A stretch of 64,000 nt of DNA from an uncultured Muribaculaceae bacterium (GCA_910586455.1 CAJUHX010000001.1:153411-217410); one strand, 5' to 3'; shown: positions 9,683 through 19,071, counted from the first letter of the stretch. The notes: generated by a model not told the origin, from the letters alone. A program made the numbers and translations.

Positions 9683-9777
9683 ATTTATCGATTTTACAGG
9701 TATATGAGGGTATATCAGATTTCTGGTGTACCCTCAATTTATTCGATGGCCTATTTTGAGTCGTAACTCACTTAAAT

Positions 9778-9808
9778 TTTGTCGAATGTGATTTTTTAGC
9801 TAATTTTG
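9778..9808 (+). promoter_or_regulatory. Promoter of the DegT-type aminotransferase gene
   Basis: TTTG (9778-9781), exactly 19 bases, then TAATTTTG (9801-9808): the Bacteroidetes -33/-7 consensus. The ATG is 31 bases downstream. Confidence 0.8.
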
Positions 9809-9839
9809 TGTCCGGAATATAATTTATTCAACCATAATT

Positions 9840-11105
9840 ATGAAGAAAGAACGCATTTTGCTTTGTCTGGCTCACATGAGCGGCAAGGAAATGGATTTCA
9901 TAAAGGAAGCCTTCGACCAGAACTGGGTGGTGCCACTGGGGCCTAACGTAAACGGTTTTGAGAAGGACCTCGAGGATTTCGTAAACAAACGCGAGAACGC
10001 CGAACCGCTGCATAAAAAAGTTGTGGCCCTGTCGGCCGGTACAGCTGCCGTGCATCTGGCCCTGATTGCCTGCGGTGTGGGCCCCGGCGACGAGGTGCTG
10101 GTACAGTCGTTTACTTTCTGCGCGTCGAGCCACCCTGTGACATATCTGGGCGCTATTCCGGTATTCGTCGACTCAGAACGCGATACATGGAACATGGACC
10201 CCGACCTGCTTGAAGAGGCCATCAAGGACCGTATAGCCAAGACCGGTCGCAAGCCTAAGGCTATCATTCCGGTAGCCCTGTATGGCATGCCTTACAATGC
10301 CGAACGTATCATGGAGATTGCAAACCGCTATGGGATACCGGTGATTGAAGACGGTGCAGAAGGCTTCGGCTCGAATTTCAAAGGTCAGGCACTTGGTACT
10401 TTCGGCGAATACGGCGTGCTTTCGTTCAACGGCAACAAGATGATTACCACCTCCGGCGGCGGCGCACTGATATGTCCCGACGACGAAAAGGCCCGTGAGA
10501 TTCTGTGGTACGCCACTCAGGCCCGCGAGAGCTATCCCTATTACCAGCACGAGGCCATTGGTTATAACTATCGCATGAGCAATATCTGCGCCGGCATAGG
10601 CCGCGGACAGATGACAATCATCGACGAGCATATTGCCCATCACCGCCATGTGCAGGAGCTGTACGTGGAACTGCTGAAGGATGTAAAGGGTGTGACAATG
10701 CACTGTAACCCTGCTCCTGAATATGACTCCAACTTCTGGCTTTGTACAGCCACTCTCGACCCGGACCTGAAAGTAAAAGGCCAGGAAAATGCTTACAAGC
10801 AGGTGATAACCGGTGCCGTAGGCGGTGCCGCAGGTGTTACCCACGCCACTTCTACTGCAGTTACCGACTGCCAGCCTAATGATAACGTGGAGGCAATGCG
10901 CATAGCTCTGGATGCTGCAGGTATCGAATCGCGTCCGCTGTGGAAGCCTATGCACAAACAGCCGGTGTACCGAAGTAATCCGGCTTACGTCAACGGTGTG
11001 AGCGAGGAACTGTTCAAGGTGGGCATCTGTCTGCCTGCCGGTCCGTGGGTGACCGACGAGCATGTCCGCTACATAGTTGAGCAAATCAAGGACTGCATTC
11101 TCTGA
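9840..11105 (+). CDS. DegT/DnrJ/EryC1/StrS family PLP-dependent sugar aminotransferase
   Basis: A 421-residue aminotransferase of the family that aminates nucleotide-linked keto sugars for surface glycans. Visible features are the cofactor-binding SAGTAAVHLALIACGVGPGDEV, the aspartate loop VIEDGAEGFGSNF, and the PLP-lysine segment SFNGNKMITTSGGGAL with Lys about 200. The N-terminal ILLCLAHMSGKEMDFIKEAF is typical of the PglE/capsule-type members. It is a single-gene unit with its own promoter (9778-9808) and a strong terminator (11129-11185). The sugar substrate cannot be told from context because no nucleotide-sugar genes adjoin. Confidence 0.92.
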   Translation: MKKERILLCLAHMSGKEMDFIKEAFDQNWVVPLGPNVNGFEKDLEDFVNKRENAEPLHKKVVALSAGTAAVHLALIACGVGPGDEVLVQSFTFCASSHPVTYLGAIPVFVDSERDTWNMDPDLLEEAIKDRIAKTGRKPKAIIPVALYGMPYNAERIMEIANRYGIPVIEDGAEGFGSNFKGQALGTFGEYGVLSFNGNKMITTSGGGALICPDDEKAREILWYATQARESYPYYQHEAIGYNYRMSNICAGIGRGQMTIIDEHIAHHRHVQELYVELLKDVKGVTMHCNPAPEYDSNFWLCTATLDPDLKVKGQENAYKQVITGAVGGAAGVTHATSTAVTDCQPNDNVEAMRIALDAAGIESRPLWKPMHKQPVYRSNPAYVNGVSEELFKVGICLPAGPWVTDEHVRYIVEQIKDCIL

Positions 11106-11128
11106 CACAGCCTCTTTAGCGTCATAAT

Positions 11129-11185
11129 CCCGGAGCAGCTGAAGCAATAATCGATAATTCAACTGCTCCGGGTTCTTTATTTTTG
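11129..11185 (+). terminator. Rho-independent terminator after the aminotransferase gene
   Basis: A 10-bp perfect stem CCCGGAGCAG (11129-11138) / CTGCTCCGGG (11163-11172) with an AT-rich loop, followed by TTCTTTATTTTT. Confidence 0.85.
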
Positions 11186-11253
11186 ATGCCTGCGCGGCAG
11201 CATTCAAAATTTTTGTGTAACTTTGAAACCATAACGATTATTATCCTGAATAT

Positions 11254-12327
11254 ATGCGAAAATATATCTTCTTACTGCTTGCGGTGGCGGTTTGTATAGG
11301 GCTTGGCGCTTGTTCGGACCGTAGCAGCCGACTCGAAATCGAATATCTGCCGGTGCGCCTTGAGCCGGGGCAGACCGGCACGCTGGTCGGTTCCGACGGA
11401 GCTTACGCTGATGCTGAATTCAAAGGCTTTGTATCGCCTGTTGTGAACGGTTTCTTCACTGTCAAGGGAAAGAATGGTTACGATGTATACCGCTATGGCC
11501 AGGACAAGCCTGTGGAGGGCCTCTCAGATCTTTACAGGGCCGGATATATGAACGATGGGCTCATACCGATTCGCCGCCGCGACGGCGGAGAGCTGGAAGT
11601 GGCTGACGATAAAGGCAAGGTTCGCTTCAAAATGGACAGCCGGCTGAGCAGTTCGGAATACTTTACCGACGGCATGCTGCTGGTGGGCGAAGTTGACAGA
11701 GAAAGCTACCAGACCCGCTGGGGAGCCGTGAACAGCGACGGTGAACTTACCGTGCCAATGAAGTACGATAAACTTTACCATTTCAACGAAGGCTGTGCAT
11801 CGGCCAGCCTCGACGGCAAGTGGATGCTTCTGGACTGCGACGGCGATGTGATTGCCGAGCTTGACGGAGTAGATAATGTCAGTGGCTATATGCTCGAGGG
11901 GCGTATGGTGGCTTTTAAAGGCGACCAATGTGGTTTTTGCAACCGAAGCGGAAAGTTCCGGCCGCTTGGTCAGCCGCTGAATATACTTGATTTCAACGGC
12001 AGGTATGCCATAGTAAACGATGCCTCGAAGCAGGCCTATGGAGTGATCGATACGGAAGGCGAGGCGGTGATTCCTCTGAAGTATAAATTTGTTCAGTTCT
12101 ATGGCAGCGACCGCTTTCTGGCACAGCGGTCCGACGGAGTATTTCTGTTGCTCGACAGCGATGACAGTCAGCTTGCCGAAATACATGAGAAAGGTGTGCA
12201 TAGCTTCAATGGCAGCACCATGTTTTTCAGCGGCGACTTTCTTGTAGCAGGCGAACCGGGCTGCTACTATCTGTACGGTGCTGACGGACGCAGACTCAAC
12301 GACACACCCTTCTATCAACTTTATTAG
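11254..12327 (+). CDS. WG-repeat lipoprotein
   Basis: A 357-residue lipoprotein. The signal peptide ends in the lipobox LGAC, with the lipidated cysteine about residue 20 followed by SDRSS. The mature part has degenerate WG (KWG) repeats, for example RWGAVNSDGELTVPMKYDKL, GKWMLLDCDGDVIAEL and AYGVIDTEGEAVIPLKYKF, each about 40-50 residues. Such repeats form beta-rich propeller-like binding surfaces of unknown ligand. A -7 box TAACTTTG lies at 11218-11225, but a good -33 element is not evident. DUF2851 follows 32 bases later, probably on the same mRNA. No specific function is known. Confidence 0.82.
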   Translation: MRKYIFLLLAVAVCIGLGACSDRSSRLEIEYLPVRLEPGQTGTLVGSDGAYADAEFKGFVSPVVNGFFTVKGKNGYDVYRYGQDKPVEGLSDLYRAGYMNDGLIPIRRRDGGELEVADDKGKVRFKMDSRLSSSEYFTDGMLLVGEVDRESYQTRWGAVNSDGELTVPMKYDKLYHFNEGCASASLDGKWMLLDCDGDVIAELDGVDNVSGYMLEGRMVAFKGDQCGFCNRSGKFRPLGQPLNILDFNGRYAIVNDASKQAYGVIDTEGEAVIPLKYKFVQFYGSDRFLAQRSDGVFLLLDSDDSQLAEIHEKGVHSFNGSTMFFSGDFLVAGEPGCYYLYGADGRRLNDTPFYQLY

Positions 12328-12359
12328 TACCCTGCCCCACACCTCCTGTTTGAAACGCC

Positions 12360-13643
12360 ATGGAAAAACTTATGCAGTATGTCTGGCAACACCGTCTGTG
12401 GATACCGGGACAACTGCGTACCTCCGACGGCAGGCGGGTGAGTATTATCGACCAGGGTGTGCTTAACAACGGCTCAGGGCCCGACTTTTTCAATGCCAAG
12501 ATAAACATCGACGGACATGCCTGGGCCGGCGATGTAGAGATTCATGTGCGTGCAAGCGACTGGCACCGCCACGGACACGACGGCAACCCGGCCTACGACT
12601 CGGTGGTGCTGCATGTGGTGGGAGTGAGCGACTGCACCATAGCCCGCAGCGACGGCGAGCAGATTCCGCAGATTGTAATGCCTTGTTCGCCCGATTTCCG
12701 GCGCCGCTACGATGCCATGGTCAACAATCCATACGACGAATTGCCTTGTGCGCGCGAATTGCCGGGACTGCCGCAGATTTACATCAGCGACTGGATAAAC
12801 TCGCTGGCCCATGAGCGGCTGTACACCAAGAGCGACCGTGTGCTGCAATATGTGCAGGACAGCGGCGGCGACTGGCGCAATGCCGCATATATAACTCTGG
12901 CACGCGCACTGGGTTTCAAAACCAACAGCGAACCCTTTGAAAGGCTGGCGCGTTCGCTGCCTCTGCGGCGGCTGATGAAGCACCGCGACTCGCAGGTGAC
13001 GGTTGAGGGCATGCTCTTCGGCATGGCCGGTTTTCTGGATTCGCAGACTGCCAATCCCGACCACTATGTGCAGCGTATGATTCAGGAGTACTGTTTCATG
13101 GCCGCCAAATTCGGCATGCAGCCTCCGCAGAGCATGGGCTGGAAAATGGCGCGTATGCGGCCTCAGAATTTTCCGCACCGGCGTCTGGCTTATCTGGCTG
13201 CTATGATGACCGACGGTTTCAGCGCCGGTTCCAGGGCGCTGAGTGTGGAGAGCCTCGACGAAGCCCGAGAGCTGTTCCGTATCGACATGACCGGTTACTG
13301 GTCGCGCCGCTATAATTTCGAGTGCGAGAAGGCCCCGACGGTGCGCGCCATGAGCGACAGTATGATAGATTCGCTTGTAATCAATATGGTTATACCTCTG
13401 CAGCATGCCTACAGCGTGGTACACGACGACGACCGACGCCGTGAGCGGGCCGTGGAGATGCTTCAGCAGATAGGCGGCGAGAGCAACGTGTACACTCGCC
13501 TGTTCGGTCAGTTAGGAATAAAATGCAGCGACGCTTTCACTTCTCAGGCTCTGATACAGCTGCGTACCACCTACTGCGACTGCCGCAAATGCCTCTACTG
13601 CCGCATAGGCCATCGTCTGCTGGCCGCCAAGGTGGCTCCGTAA
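12360..13643 (+). CDS. DUF2851 family protein
   Basis: A 427-residue protein of a family found mainly in Bacteroidetes. It starts MEKLMQYVWQHRLW, then the conserved INDQG-like IIDQGVLNNGSGPDFFNAKI and DVEIHVRASDWHRHGH. These Asp/Glu/His clusters resemble a nuclease-like or metal-binding core, but the function is not established. The C-terminus carries a cysteine cluster (YCDCRKCLYCRIG) that could bind zinc or an iron-sulfur cluster. The stop is only 5 bases from the stop of the convergent minus-strand gene, leaving no room for a conventional terminator. Confidence 0.9.
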   Translation: MEKLMQYVWQHRLWIPGQLRTSDGRRVSIIDQGVLNNGSGPDFFNAKINIDGHAWAGDVEIHVRASDWHRHGHDGNPAYDSVVLHVVGVSDCTIARSDGEQIPQIVMPCSPDFRRRYDAMVNNPYDELPCARELPGLPQIYISDWINSLAHERLYTKSDRVLQYVQDSGGDWRNAAYITLARALGFKTNSEPFERLARSLPLRRLMKHRDSQVTVEGMLFGMAGFLDSQTANPDHYVQRMIQEYCFMAAKFGMQPPQSMGWKMARMRPQNFPHRRLAYLAAMMTDGFSAGSRALSVESLDEARELFRIDMTGYWSRRYNFECEKAPTVRAMSDSMIDSLVINMVIPLQHAYSVVHDDDRRRERAVEMLQQIGGESNVYTRLFGQLGIKCSDAFTSQALIQLRTTYCDCRKCLYCRIGHRLLAAKVAP

Positions 13644-13648
13644 GCCCC

Positions 13649-14920
13649 TTACTCATTGGCAGGGGCGAGCGTGCTTACACGTATGAGTTCGAGGCGTGTG
13701 GCCGATTTACGCATTATGTCGAAGCGGTACGGCTCTATCGCTACCTGCGAGCCTTCTTCCGGTATAGTGCCGGTTTCGTGCAGAATAAGGCCGGCTATGG
13801 TCTGGTAGGCATCGTCTTCGGGCAGGTCGAGGTGGAACTGCTCGTTTATGTCGGCAATCTCGCAGCGACCGCTGAATTCCCATACACCGTCGGACAGCTG
13901 CCGCGATGTCAGGCCGGTGCGGTCGTGTTCATCTTCTATGTCGCCGAATATTTCCTCCACCAGGTCTTCGAGGGTTACGAGTCCGGCGGTGCCTCCGAAT
14001 TCGTCGACGATGGCTGCCACCGATTTTTTCTGTTGCAGCATGCGTCGCATCATTTTATTGGCCAGCAGGTTTTCGGGGGCGTACAGCACCGGGCGTACGT
14101 GTTCGTGCCAGTCGCTTTCGGGTTCGAAAAGCTCGCGTACGTGTATGTAGCCTGTAATATTGTCGATGTTTTCGCGGTATACAATTATTTTGCTGCGTCC
14201 GCTTTCGGTAAAGAGTTTTACGAGCTGGTCGCGGTCGGTAGAGTCGATGTTTACTGCCACAAGTTCGTTGCGCGGGGTCATGCAGTCGCGCAGGCGTGTG
14301 CTGGAGAAGTCAAGGGCGTTGCGGAAAATTTTTACTTCGTGTTCTACCTCGGTTTTCTTTTCCTCGAGTTCGTCGATGGTTGAGTCGAGATAGTTGTTTA
14401 GGTCGCCTATCGACAGCACTCTCAGGCGCGGTTTGGTGTCTTTTACGCCCAGAATCTTCATGAGGAGTCGCGACAGCCAGGTGGCCAAAAGCGAAATCGG
14501 GTACAGAACTATATAGAATATGTATATGGGCAGCGCCACAATCTTGAGCGAGCGGTTGGGGTTTATGCCAAACACGGTCTTGGGCATGAATTCGCCTGTA
14601 ATCAGTATCACGGCGGTGGAGATAATAGTCTGGCCCAGAAGCACCAGAGTCTGTCCAAGGCCCAGTTTTTCGAGCCATGGTTCTATCAGAGCCGCCGCGC
14701 CCATACCGTAAATTACAAGCATTATGTTGTTTCCCACCAGTATGGTACTGATGAAAAATTCGCTGTTGGCATAGAAGCGGTTGATTATCCGTGCCAGTAT
14801 GCCGCCGCGTTTCACGTCGATTTCCATGCGTACCCGGTCGGAGGTGACGAATGCCATCTCGGTGCCGGAGAACAGGCCGGAGAACAGTAGAGAAACTAAT
14901 GCTATTATTAACCAGGTCAT
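13649..14920 (-). CDS. CNNM/CBS/CorC_HlyC membrane protein (GldE-like)
   Basis: A 423-residue inner-membrane protein. Residues 1-180 are a CNNM (DUF21) domain with three to four membrane helices (MTWLIIALVSLLFSGLFSGTE; NNIMLVIYGMGAAAL; TIISTAVILITGEFMPK). A paired CBS domain follows (DCMTPRNELVAVNID; SKIIVYRENIDNITGYIHV; DEFGGTAGLVTLEDLVEEIFG), then a C-terminal CorC_HlyC domain. Relatives include CorC/HlyC magnesium-export proteins and, in gliding Bacteroidetes, GldE. It is the last gene of the coaX-OMP-lptC chain, 43 bases after lptC. A cation-transport or envelope role is likely; the exact role is unknown. Confidence 0.88.
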   Translation of the reverse strand: MTWLIIALVSLLFSGLFSGTEMAFVTSDRVRMEIDVKRGGILARIINRFYANSEFFISTILVGNNIMLVIYGMGAAALIEPWLEKLGLGQTLVLLGQTIISTAVILITGEFMPKTVFGINPNRSLKIVALPIYIFYIVLYPISLLATWLSRLLMKILGVKDTKPRLRVLSIGDLNNYLDSTIDELEEKKTEVEHEVKIFRNALDFSSTRLRDCMTPRNELVAVNIDSTDRDQLVKLFTESGRSKIIVYRENIDNITGYIHVRELFEPESDWHEHVRPVLYAPENLLANKMMRRMLQQKKSVAAIVDEFGGTAGLVTLEDLVEEIFGDIEDEHDRTGLTSRQLSDGVWEFSGRCEIADINEQFHLDLPEDDAYQTIAGLILHETGTIPEEGSQVAIEPYRFDIMRKSATRLELIRVSTLAPANE

Positions 14921-14963
14921 TTTTATAGCTTGTTATATGATGAATGCCCGCTTTGTGTAGTTG

Positions 14964-15605
14964 TCATTGTGCCGCAGGGGCCCGTCGGCGTCCGGCTGCT
15001 CCGGCGGGAGCTTTGGCGTTGCTGTCGGTTTGTGTGGTCGTGGCGGCAGTGGTGCCGAACCGGTTGCGCTCTACCGGTATGATTCCGGTGGGGTGTTTCA
15101 GGTTATAGGCGTTCATCTGCTCGTCGCTTTCAAAGCCGTAGCCTTCGAGTATATGGTCGGTGCGGACAATGTGTACAAAGGAGTCGGAGTAAACCTTGCG
15201 CGAGGTGCGGTTCCAGAACAGCTGGTTGGTGAGGAAGCTGTCGCGCATGGTGTTTACTGCCACCACGTGTCCGTCGAGCTGCCAGAGGCCTCTTGCGCTG
15301 AAAAAGCGGGCCGAGTCGCAGTCAATCGACGCCTCGGGGTTCATTTCTTTGTCGAACTGCAGCAGGTGCAGTCCGTCGGGGAAGTGCCAGTAAGGGTCTT
15401 CGGCGTCTTCGTACATCACCCACATCGGGGTTACTATTTTGTATCTGGTGTACCCGGAGTCGCTTACGAAGGTGTTGACGTCGGTGGTGCGCATTGTAGG
15501 GGTGCGCTCACCGGCATTGGCCACATATTCATGCTTTTCCTCACTGCAGGCCTGTGCTGTATGCAGTATGGTCGCAATGAGCAATATCAGCGGGAGGCGT
15601 CGCAT
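14964..15605 (-). CDS. lptC: LPS export ABC transporter periplasmic protein LptC
   Basis: A 213-residue protein with an N-terminal signal/anchor (MRRLPLILLIATILHTAQAC) ending in a plausible lipobox cysteine. The LptC/OstA-like beta-jellyroll follows: VSDSGYTRYKIVTPMWVMYE, YWHFPDGLHLLQFDK, ARGLWQLDGHVVAVN, DSFVHIVRTDHILEGYGFESDE. LptC hands lipopolysaccharide from LptB2FG to LptA across the periplasm. The tail after about residue 180 is Ala/Thr-rich and disordered. The ATG at 15605 shares its A with the TGA stop of the upstream gene (TGATG), so translation is probably coupled; an in-frame TTG one codon earlier is less likely. Confidence 0.88.
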   Translation of the reverse strand: MRRLPLILLIATILHTAQACSEEKHEYVANAGERTPTMRTTDVNTFVSDSGYTRYKIVTPMWVMYEDAEDPYWHFPDGLHLLQFDKEMNPEASIDCDSARFFSARGLWQLDGHVVAVNTMRDSFLTNQLFWNRTSRKVYSDSFVHIVRTDHILEGYGFESDEQMNAYNLKHPTGIIPVERNRFGTTAATTTQTDSNAKAPAGAAGRRRAPAAQ

Positions 15606-16858
15606 CAATAGAGTTTATTCTGGCGGAACCACATTTCGTTGAAGTTGATACCCAGAGTAACGAATATGTAGTTTTCTTTAATCATCGGGTTGGGAGTACC
15701 CTGACGTTGTTTCCATTCGAGTCCAAGGTTTACCATGGTCTTGAAGCTTGGTACCGGCAGGCCAAAACCTATCGAGGCGCCGTATTCCTTGAGGTTGTTG
15801 CCGCGAATCTGCAGGTAGTCGCGATTCCAATAACCGCCCGCTCTGTAATGTATGCGCTTGAAGTAGTTGCCTCGGGGTGCCGGTACAAATTCACCGCCCA
15901 CGGCAATTTTGTATCGGTCGGCCAGAGCATTGTCAATATTGTTGCCTGCGGCATCGATACCGGGGAACTTGGCTTTGCTCCAGGGCTGATAGGTGAAGTC
16001 GGCCTCGAGCATCAGCCGGTTGTTCCAGCGCCAGTTGATACCGGCGCCCCAGCTTTCGGCCAGCGAGTAATTGCCGGACAGTTTCCGGGCCTCTTGTTCG
16101 GGAGCGTTTTCGACCGAGGGGTCGTAGAAGTACTCGCGGTAGTGTCCGAGCAGTTTCTTGCCGGGTGAGTATGTGAGGCCCAGGGTAAAGGTGTTGCGTG
16201 CGATGTCGAAGTTATATTGGGCGCCGAAGTCGAGATGGAAGTCGCGCACCTCAATTTGGCGTTCGAGCAGCGAGGTTGAGCCGGTCGAGGGGTAGGCGTA
16301 GGTATCGTTATATATTGTGCCGAACATGTAGCTGATGTTGGCGCCGATGGAGAAGCCTTTGAACAGCCGGCCTGCCACACCTGCGTACAGCATGTTGATG
16401 CTGCCGCCGCCCTCGCGGGCCTCCGAGCCGTTATCTATCGAGTTGCCGAACGAGTAGCCTACCGACGAGTACGGCAGCACGCCTACGCTTGCACCCATGT
16501 AGCGTCCAAGAGGGAACTGCATGTTGATATAGTCGAGTCCGCCGCCTATATGGTTTTCTTTTACGCCTTCTTCATCCATCCATACCGAGGTGAAGTCCAC
16601 ACCCATGTCGAACAGGAAGGTCAGAGAGTCGATTCGGGCGTATGATGCAGGGTTCATCACGTTGATCTGTCGGCCTGAGTTCATGGCGTAGCCTATACCG
16701 CCCATCGACCGCTGGGCGGATGTGGCGTTATCGCGGAGCATGCCGTAGCCGTAGCGCGAGTAAGGTGTGAGAGTACCGTTCTGGGCGTGTGCGGCGAAGG
16801 CGCTTGCGCCGGCTATGATTACGGCGGCCAATGTTTTAGCAAGAAATTTTAGCTTCAT
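15605..16858 (-). CDS. Outer membrane beta-barrel protein of the coaX-lptC cluster
   Basis: A 417-residue protein with a signal peptide (MKLKFLAKTLAAVIIAGAS...AHA-Q). The rest is beta-strand-rich with repeated short aromatic/Gly strands (GYGMLRDN, MGASVGVLPYSSVGYSFG, GFSIGANISYMFGTIY, FTLGLTYSPGKKLLGHY) and a C-terminal strand ending FRQNKLY, so it should be an outer-membrane barrel, possibly FadL/OMPP1-like. It overlaps coaX by 23 bases and lptC by one base. Such tight packing beside lptC suggests a role in envelope assembly, but this is inference; I do not recognise a characterised homologue. Confidence 0.78.
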   Translation of the reverse strand: MKLKFLAKTLAAVIIAGASAFAAHAQNGTLTPYSRYGYGMLRDNATSAQRSMGGIGYAMNSGRQINVMNPASYARIDSLTFLFDMGVDFTSVWMDEEGVKENHIGGGLDYINMQFPLGRYMGASVGVLPYSSVGYSFGNSIDNGSEAREGGGSINMLYAGVAGRLFKGFSIGANISYMFGTIYNDTYAYPSTGSTSLLERQIEVRDFHLDFGAQYNFDIARNTFTLGLTYSPGKKLLGHYREYFYDPSVENAPEQEARKLSGNYSLAESWGAGINWRWNNRLMLEADFTYQPWSKAKFPGIDAAGNNIDNALADRYKIAVGGEFVPAPRGNYFKRIHYRAGGYWNRDYLQIRGNNLKEYGASIGFGLPVPSFKTMVNLGLEWKQRQGTPNPMIKENYIFVTLGINFNEMWFRQNKLY

Positions 16859-17576
16859 TATATGTGAGTATGCTGTTTAATCCTATTAATACGAGGTCGT
16901 GGTTTACTATACATTCTATGCCCGTGTGGGCGGCAATCACGTCGGCCCATCCTCCGGTAAGTACCACTTTGGCGTCCGGGCCGGTGTGGCGGGCGTAGAA
17001 TTCGAGTTCGGCGGCTACACCGTAAACAGCTCCTGAGCGCAAAGCCTCGCGGGTGTCGGCGCCGAACAGGGCGGTCGGGCCGTCGTAGGCATCGACCAGC
17101 GGCAGTCGGGCTGTGAAACTGTTCAAGGCCCTCAGGCGCATGCCCAGGCCGGGCGATATGTTTCCGCCGAGGTATCGGCCATCGGCCGTCACCATGTCGT
17201 AGGTGGCTGCCGAGCCTATGTCGGCCACCAATATAGGCTTTCCGCCGTAGAGGTCAAAGGCGCCCATTGCCGCGGCAATGCGGTCGGCGCCCAGGGTTTC
17301 GGGCGTGCGGTAATTTATCTTCAGTGGCATCGGGGTGCGGCAGTTTATGTCCACGGTGTCGATGCCGTATCTTTCGAGAGTCATCAGCATGCGGGCCTGC
17401 GAATCGGCTACGCTGCACAGGGCCGCCTTTAAGGGGAGCTTGCAGCCGGCTGTCAAGTCTTTGATAGCCTGAATTTCGCCGTCGCGCACACAGAAGCGGT
17501 TTTTGATTTCACCGTTTTCCCACAGTGCGGCCTTGGTGCTTGAGTTGCCTTGATCTATGGTCAGATATGCGAACAT
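16836..17576 (-). CDS. coaX: Type III pantothenate kinase
   Basis: A 246-residue ASKHA-fold kinase for the first step of coenzyme A synthesis. Motifs are the phosphate-binding LTIDQGNSSTK, the TLGADRIAA segment, and the second Asp loop VADIGSAATYD (usually DxGTAxTxD). The start is the ATG at 17576; the GTG two codons earlier overlaps a -7 promoter box. That box, TAATTTTG (minus strand, 17582-17589), ends 5 bases before the ATG, so the mRNA is probably leaderless. It is the first gene of a four-gene chain with the outer-membrane protein, lptC and the GldE-like gene. Confidence 0.93.
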   Translation of the reverse strand: MFAYLTIDQGNSSTKAALWENGEIKNRFCVRDGEIQAIKDLTAGCKLPLKAALCSVADSQARMLMTLERYGIDTVDINCRTPMPLKINYRTPETLGADRIAAAMGAFDLYGGKPILVADIGSAATYDMVTADGRYLGGNISPGLGMRLRALNSFTARLPLVDAYDGPTALFGADTREALRSGAVYGVAAELEFYARHTGPDAKVVLTGGWADVIAAHTGIECIVNHDLVLIGLNSILTYNEAKISC

Positions 17577-17669
17577 AAGCACAAAATTAGCAATTAGCCT
17601 TTACATACAGGCCCAAAGCTTAAAATTTAACTATTTATTAACGCAAAAAATGCTGTATGCCCATAGCCG

Positions 17670-17711
17670 ACAGGCACGGAAAGCCATACTTTTATGGCCG
17701 TCCGTGCCTGT
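17670..17711 (-). terminator. Hairpin downstream of pgi
   Basis: An 11-bp perfect stem ACAGGCACGGA (17670-17680) / TCCGTGCCTGT (17701-17711) with a second small stem GCCAT/ATGGC inside. The minus-strand 3' side reaches a T-run only near 17646-17651, so termination strength is uncertain. Confidence 0.6.
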
Positions 17712-17742
17712 AAATTGCTATATGCCTGTAATTGGTGCAGGT

Positions 17743-19071
17743 TTACAGTTTTGCCTTGATTGCGGCAGTTTCGGCTTCGTAGCCGGGCTTTTCGAGCAGT
17801 GCGAACATGTTGCGCTTGTAGGCTTCGACGCCGGGCTGGTTGAACGGATTTACGTCGAGGATATAGCCCGAGATACCACAGGCGGCCTCGAAGAAGTAAA
17901 TCAGCTCGCCGAGATAGTCTTCGCGCAGGCAGGGGATGGTGATGCGCATGTTGGGCACTCCGCCGTCCACGTGGGCGATACGTGTGCCGAGTTCGGCCAT
18001 CTTGTTCACTTCGTCAACTCGTTTGCCGGCTATGTAGTTGAGGCCGTCGAGATTGGCGTTGTCTGACGGAATCACTACATTGTGCTTCTGTTCGATTACC
18101 GAGATAACTGTTTCGAAGATGGTGCGTTCGCCTTCCTGAATCCACTGGCCCATGCTGTGGAGGTCGGTAGAGAAGTCGACCGATGCGGGGTATATGCCCT
18201 TGTGGTCTTTGCCCTCGCTTTCGCCGTAGAGCTGCTTCCACCATTCGCCGAAGTAGTGGAGCTTGGGATTGTAGTTGACCAGAATCTCAATTTTCTTGCC
18301 GGCGCGGTAGAGTGCGTTGCGGGTCTGCGCGTATGTGAGCGATGTGTTGTCTTTGCCTTCGAGAGTGGCACGCTCCATGCGGGCGGCGCCTGCAACGAGG
18401 GCTTCGATGTCGAAACCGGCTACGGCTATGGGCAGCAGGCCCACGGGTGTGAGGACAGAGAATCGACCGCCTACGTTGTCGGGAATCACGTATGTCTTGT
18501 AGCCTTCTTCAGTGGCGAGGCTGCGCAGGGCACCCTTGCTTTCGTCGGTGATGGCCACTATGCGCCTGGCTGCTTCGTCGCGGCCTACCTGCTTTTCGAG
18601 CTGCTCTTTGAGCAGACGGAATGCTATGGCCGGCTCGGTGGTAGTACCCGATTTCGATATTACCACAATGCCGAACTGGCGGTCCTTGAGGTAGTCGCTG
18701 AGCTCATAAAGGTAGTCTTCGCCTATGTTTTGGCCGGCGAAGAGAACCTCGCAGCCTTCGTGGCGGTAAGCGGCGAAACTGTTGCTGAGAGCTTCGATTA
18801 CAGCCTTGGCACCCAGATAGCTGCCGCCGATGCCTATGGCTACGACAACCTGACATTTGGTGCGGAGTTCTTCGGCGGTAGCCTTGATGTCGGCGAGAAG
18901 TTCGGCAGAAGTTTCAGAGGGGAGTTTTACCCAGCCGAGGAAGTCGTTGCCGGCGCCGCTGCCGCTGACGAGAGTTTTGAAAGCATCCTGAGCCACAGGG
19001 GCGAGTGAATCGAAAGCGCCGGGCTTGAGGGCACTCAAGGCGTTCTCGATGTTGAGTTCTATCTTGTCCAT
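17743..19071 (-). CDS. pgi: Glucose-6-phosphate isomerase
   Basis: A 442-residue SIS-fold enzyme interconverting glucose-6-phosphate and fructose-6-phosphate. It is shorter than E. coli Pgi (549) and matches the short bacterial type. The signatures are VVAIGIGGSYLGAKAVIEAL, VVISKSGTTTEPAIAFRLL, the DNVGGRFSVLTPVGLLP motif, and the catalytic region PNMRITIPCLREDYLGELIYFFE. A -7 box TAACTTTG (minus strand, 19118-19125) lies about 46 bases upstream of the start. It stands alone as a transcription unit, ending in the hairpin at 17670-17711. Confidence 0.96.
   Translation of the reverse strand: MDKIELNIENALSALKPGAFDSLAPVAQDAFKTLVSGSGAGNDFLGWVKLPSETSAELLADIKATAEELRTKCQVVVAIGIGGSYLGAKAVIEALSNSFAAYRHEGCEVLFAGQNIGEDYLYELSDYLKDRQFGIVVISKSGTTTEPAIAFRLLKEQLEKQVGRDEAARRIVAITDESKGALRSLATEEGYKTYVIPDNVGGRFSVLTPVGLLPIAVAGFDIEALVAGAARMERATLEGKDNTSLTYAQTRNALYRAGKKIEILVNYNPKLHYFGEWWKQLYGESEGKDHKGIYPASVDFSTDLHSMGQWIQEGERTIFETVISVIEQKHNVVIPSDNANLDGLNYIAGKRVDEVNKMAELGTRIAHVDGGVPNMRITIPCLREDYLGELIYFFEAACGISGYILDVNPFNQPGVEAYKRNMFALLEKPGYEAETAAIKAKL

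Noticed and set aside
9700..9740. Hairpin GAGGGTA/TACCCTC after the outer-membrane barrel gene
   Set aside because: A stem of only seven pairs with a long loop and no T-run; too weak to call a terminator.
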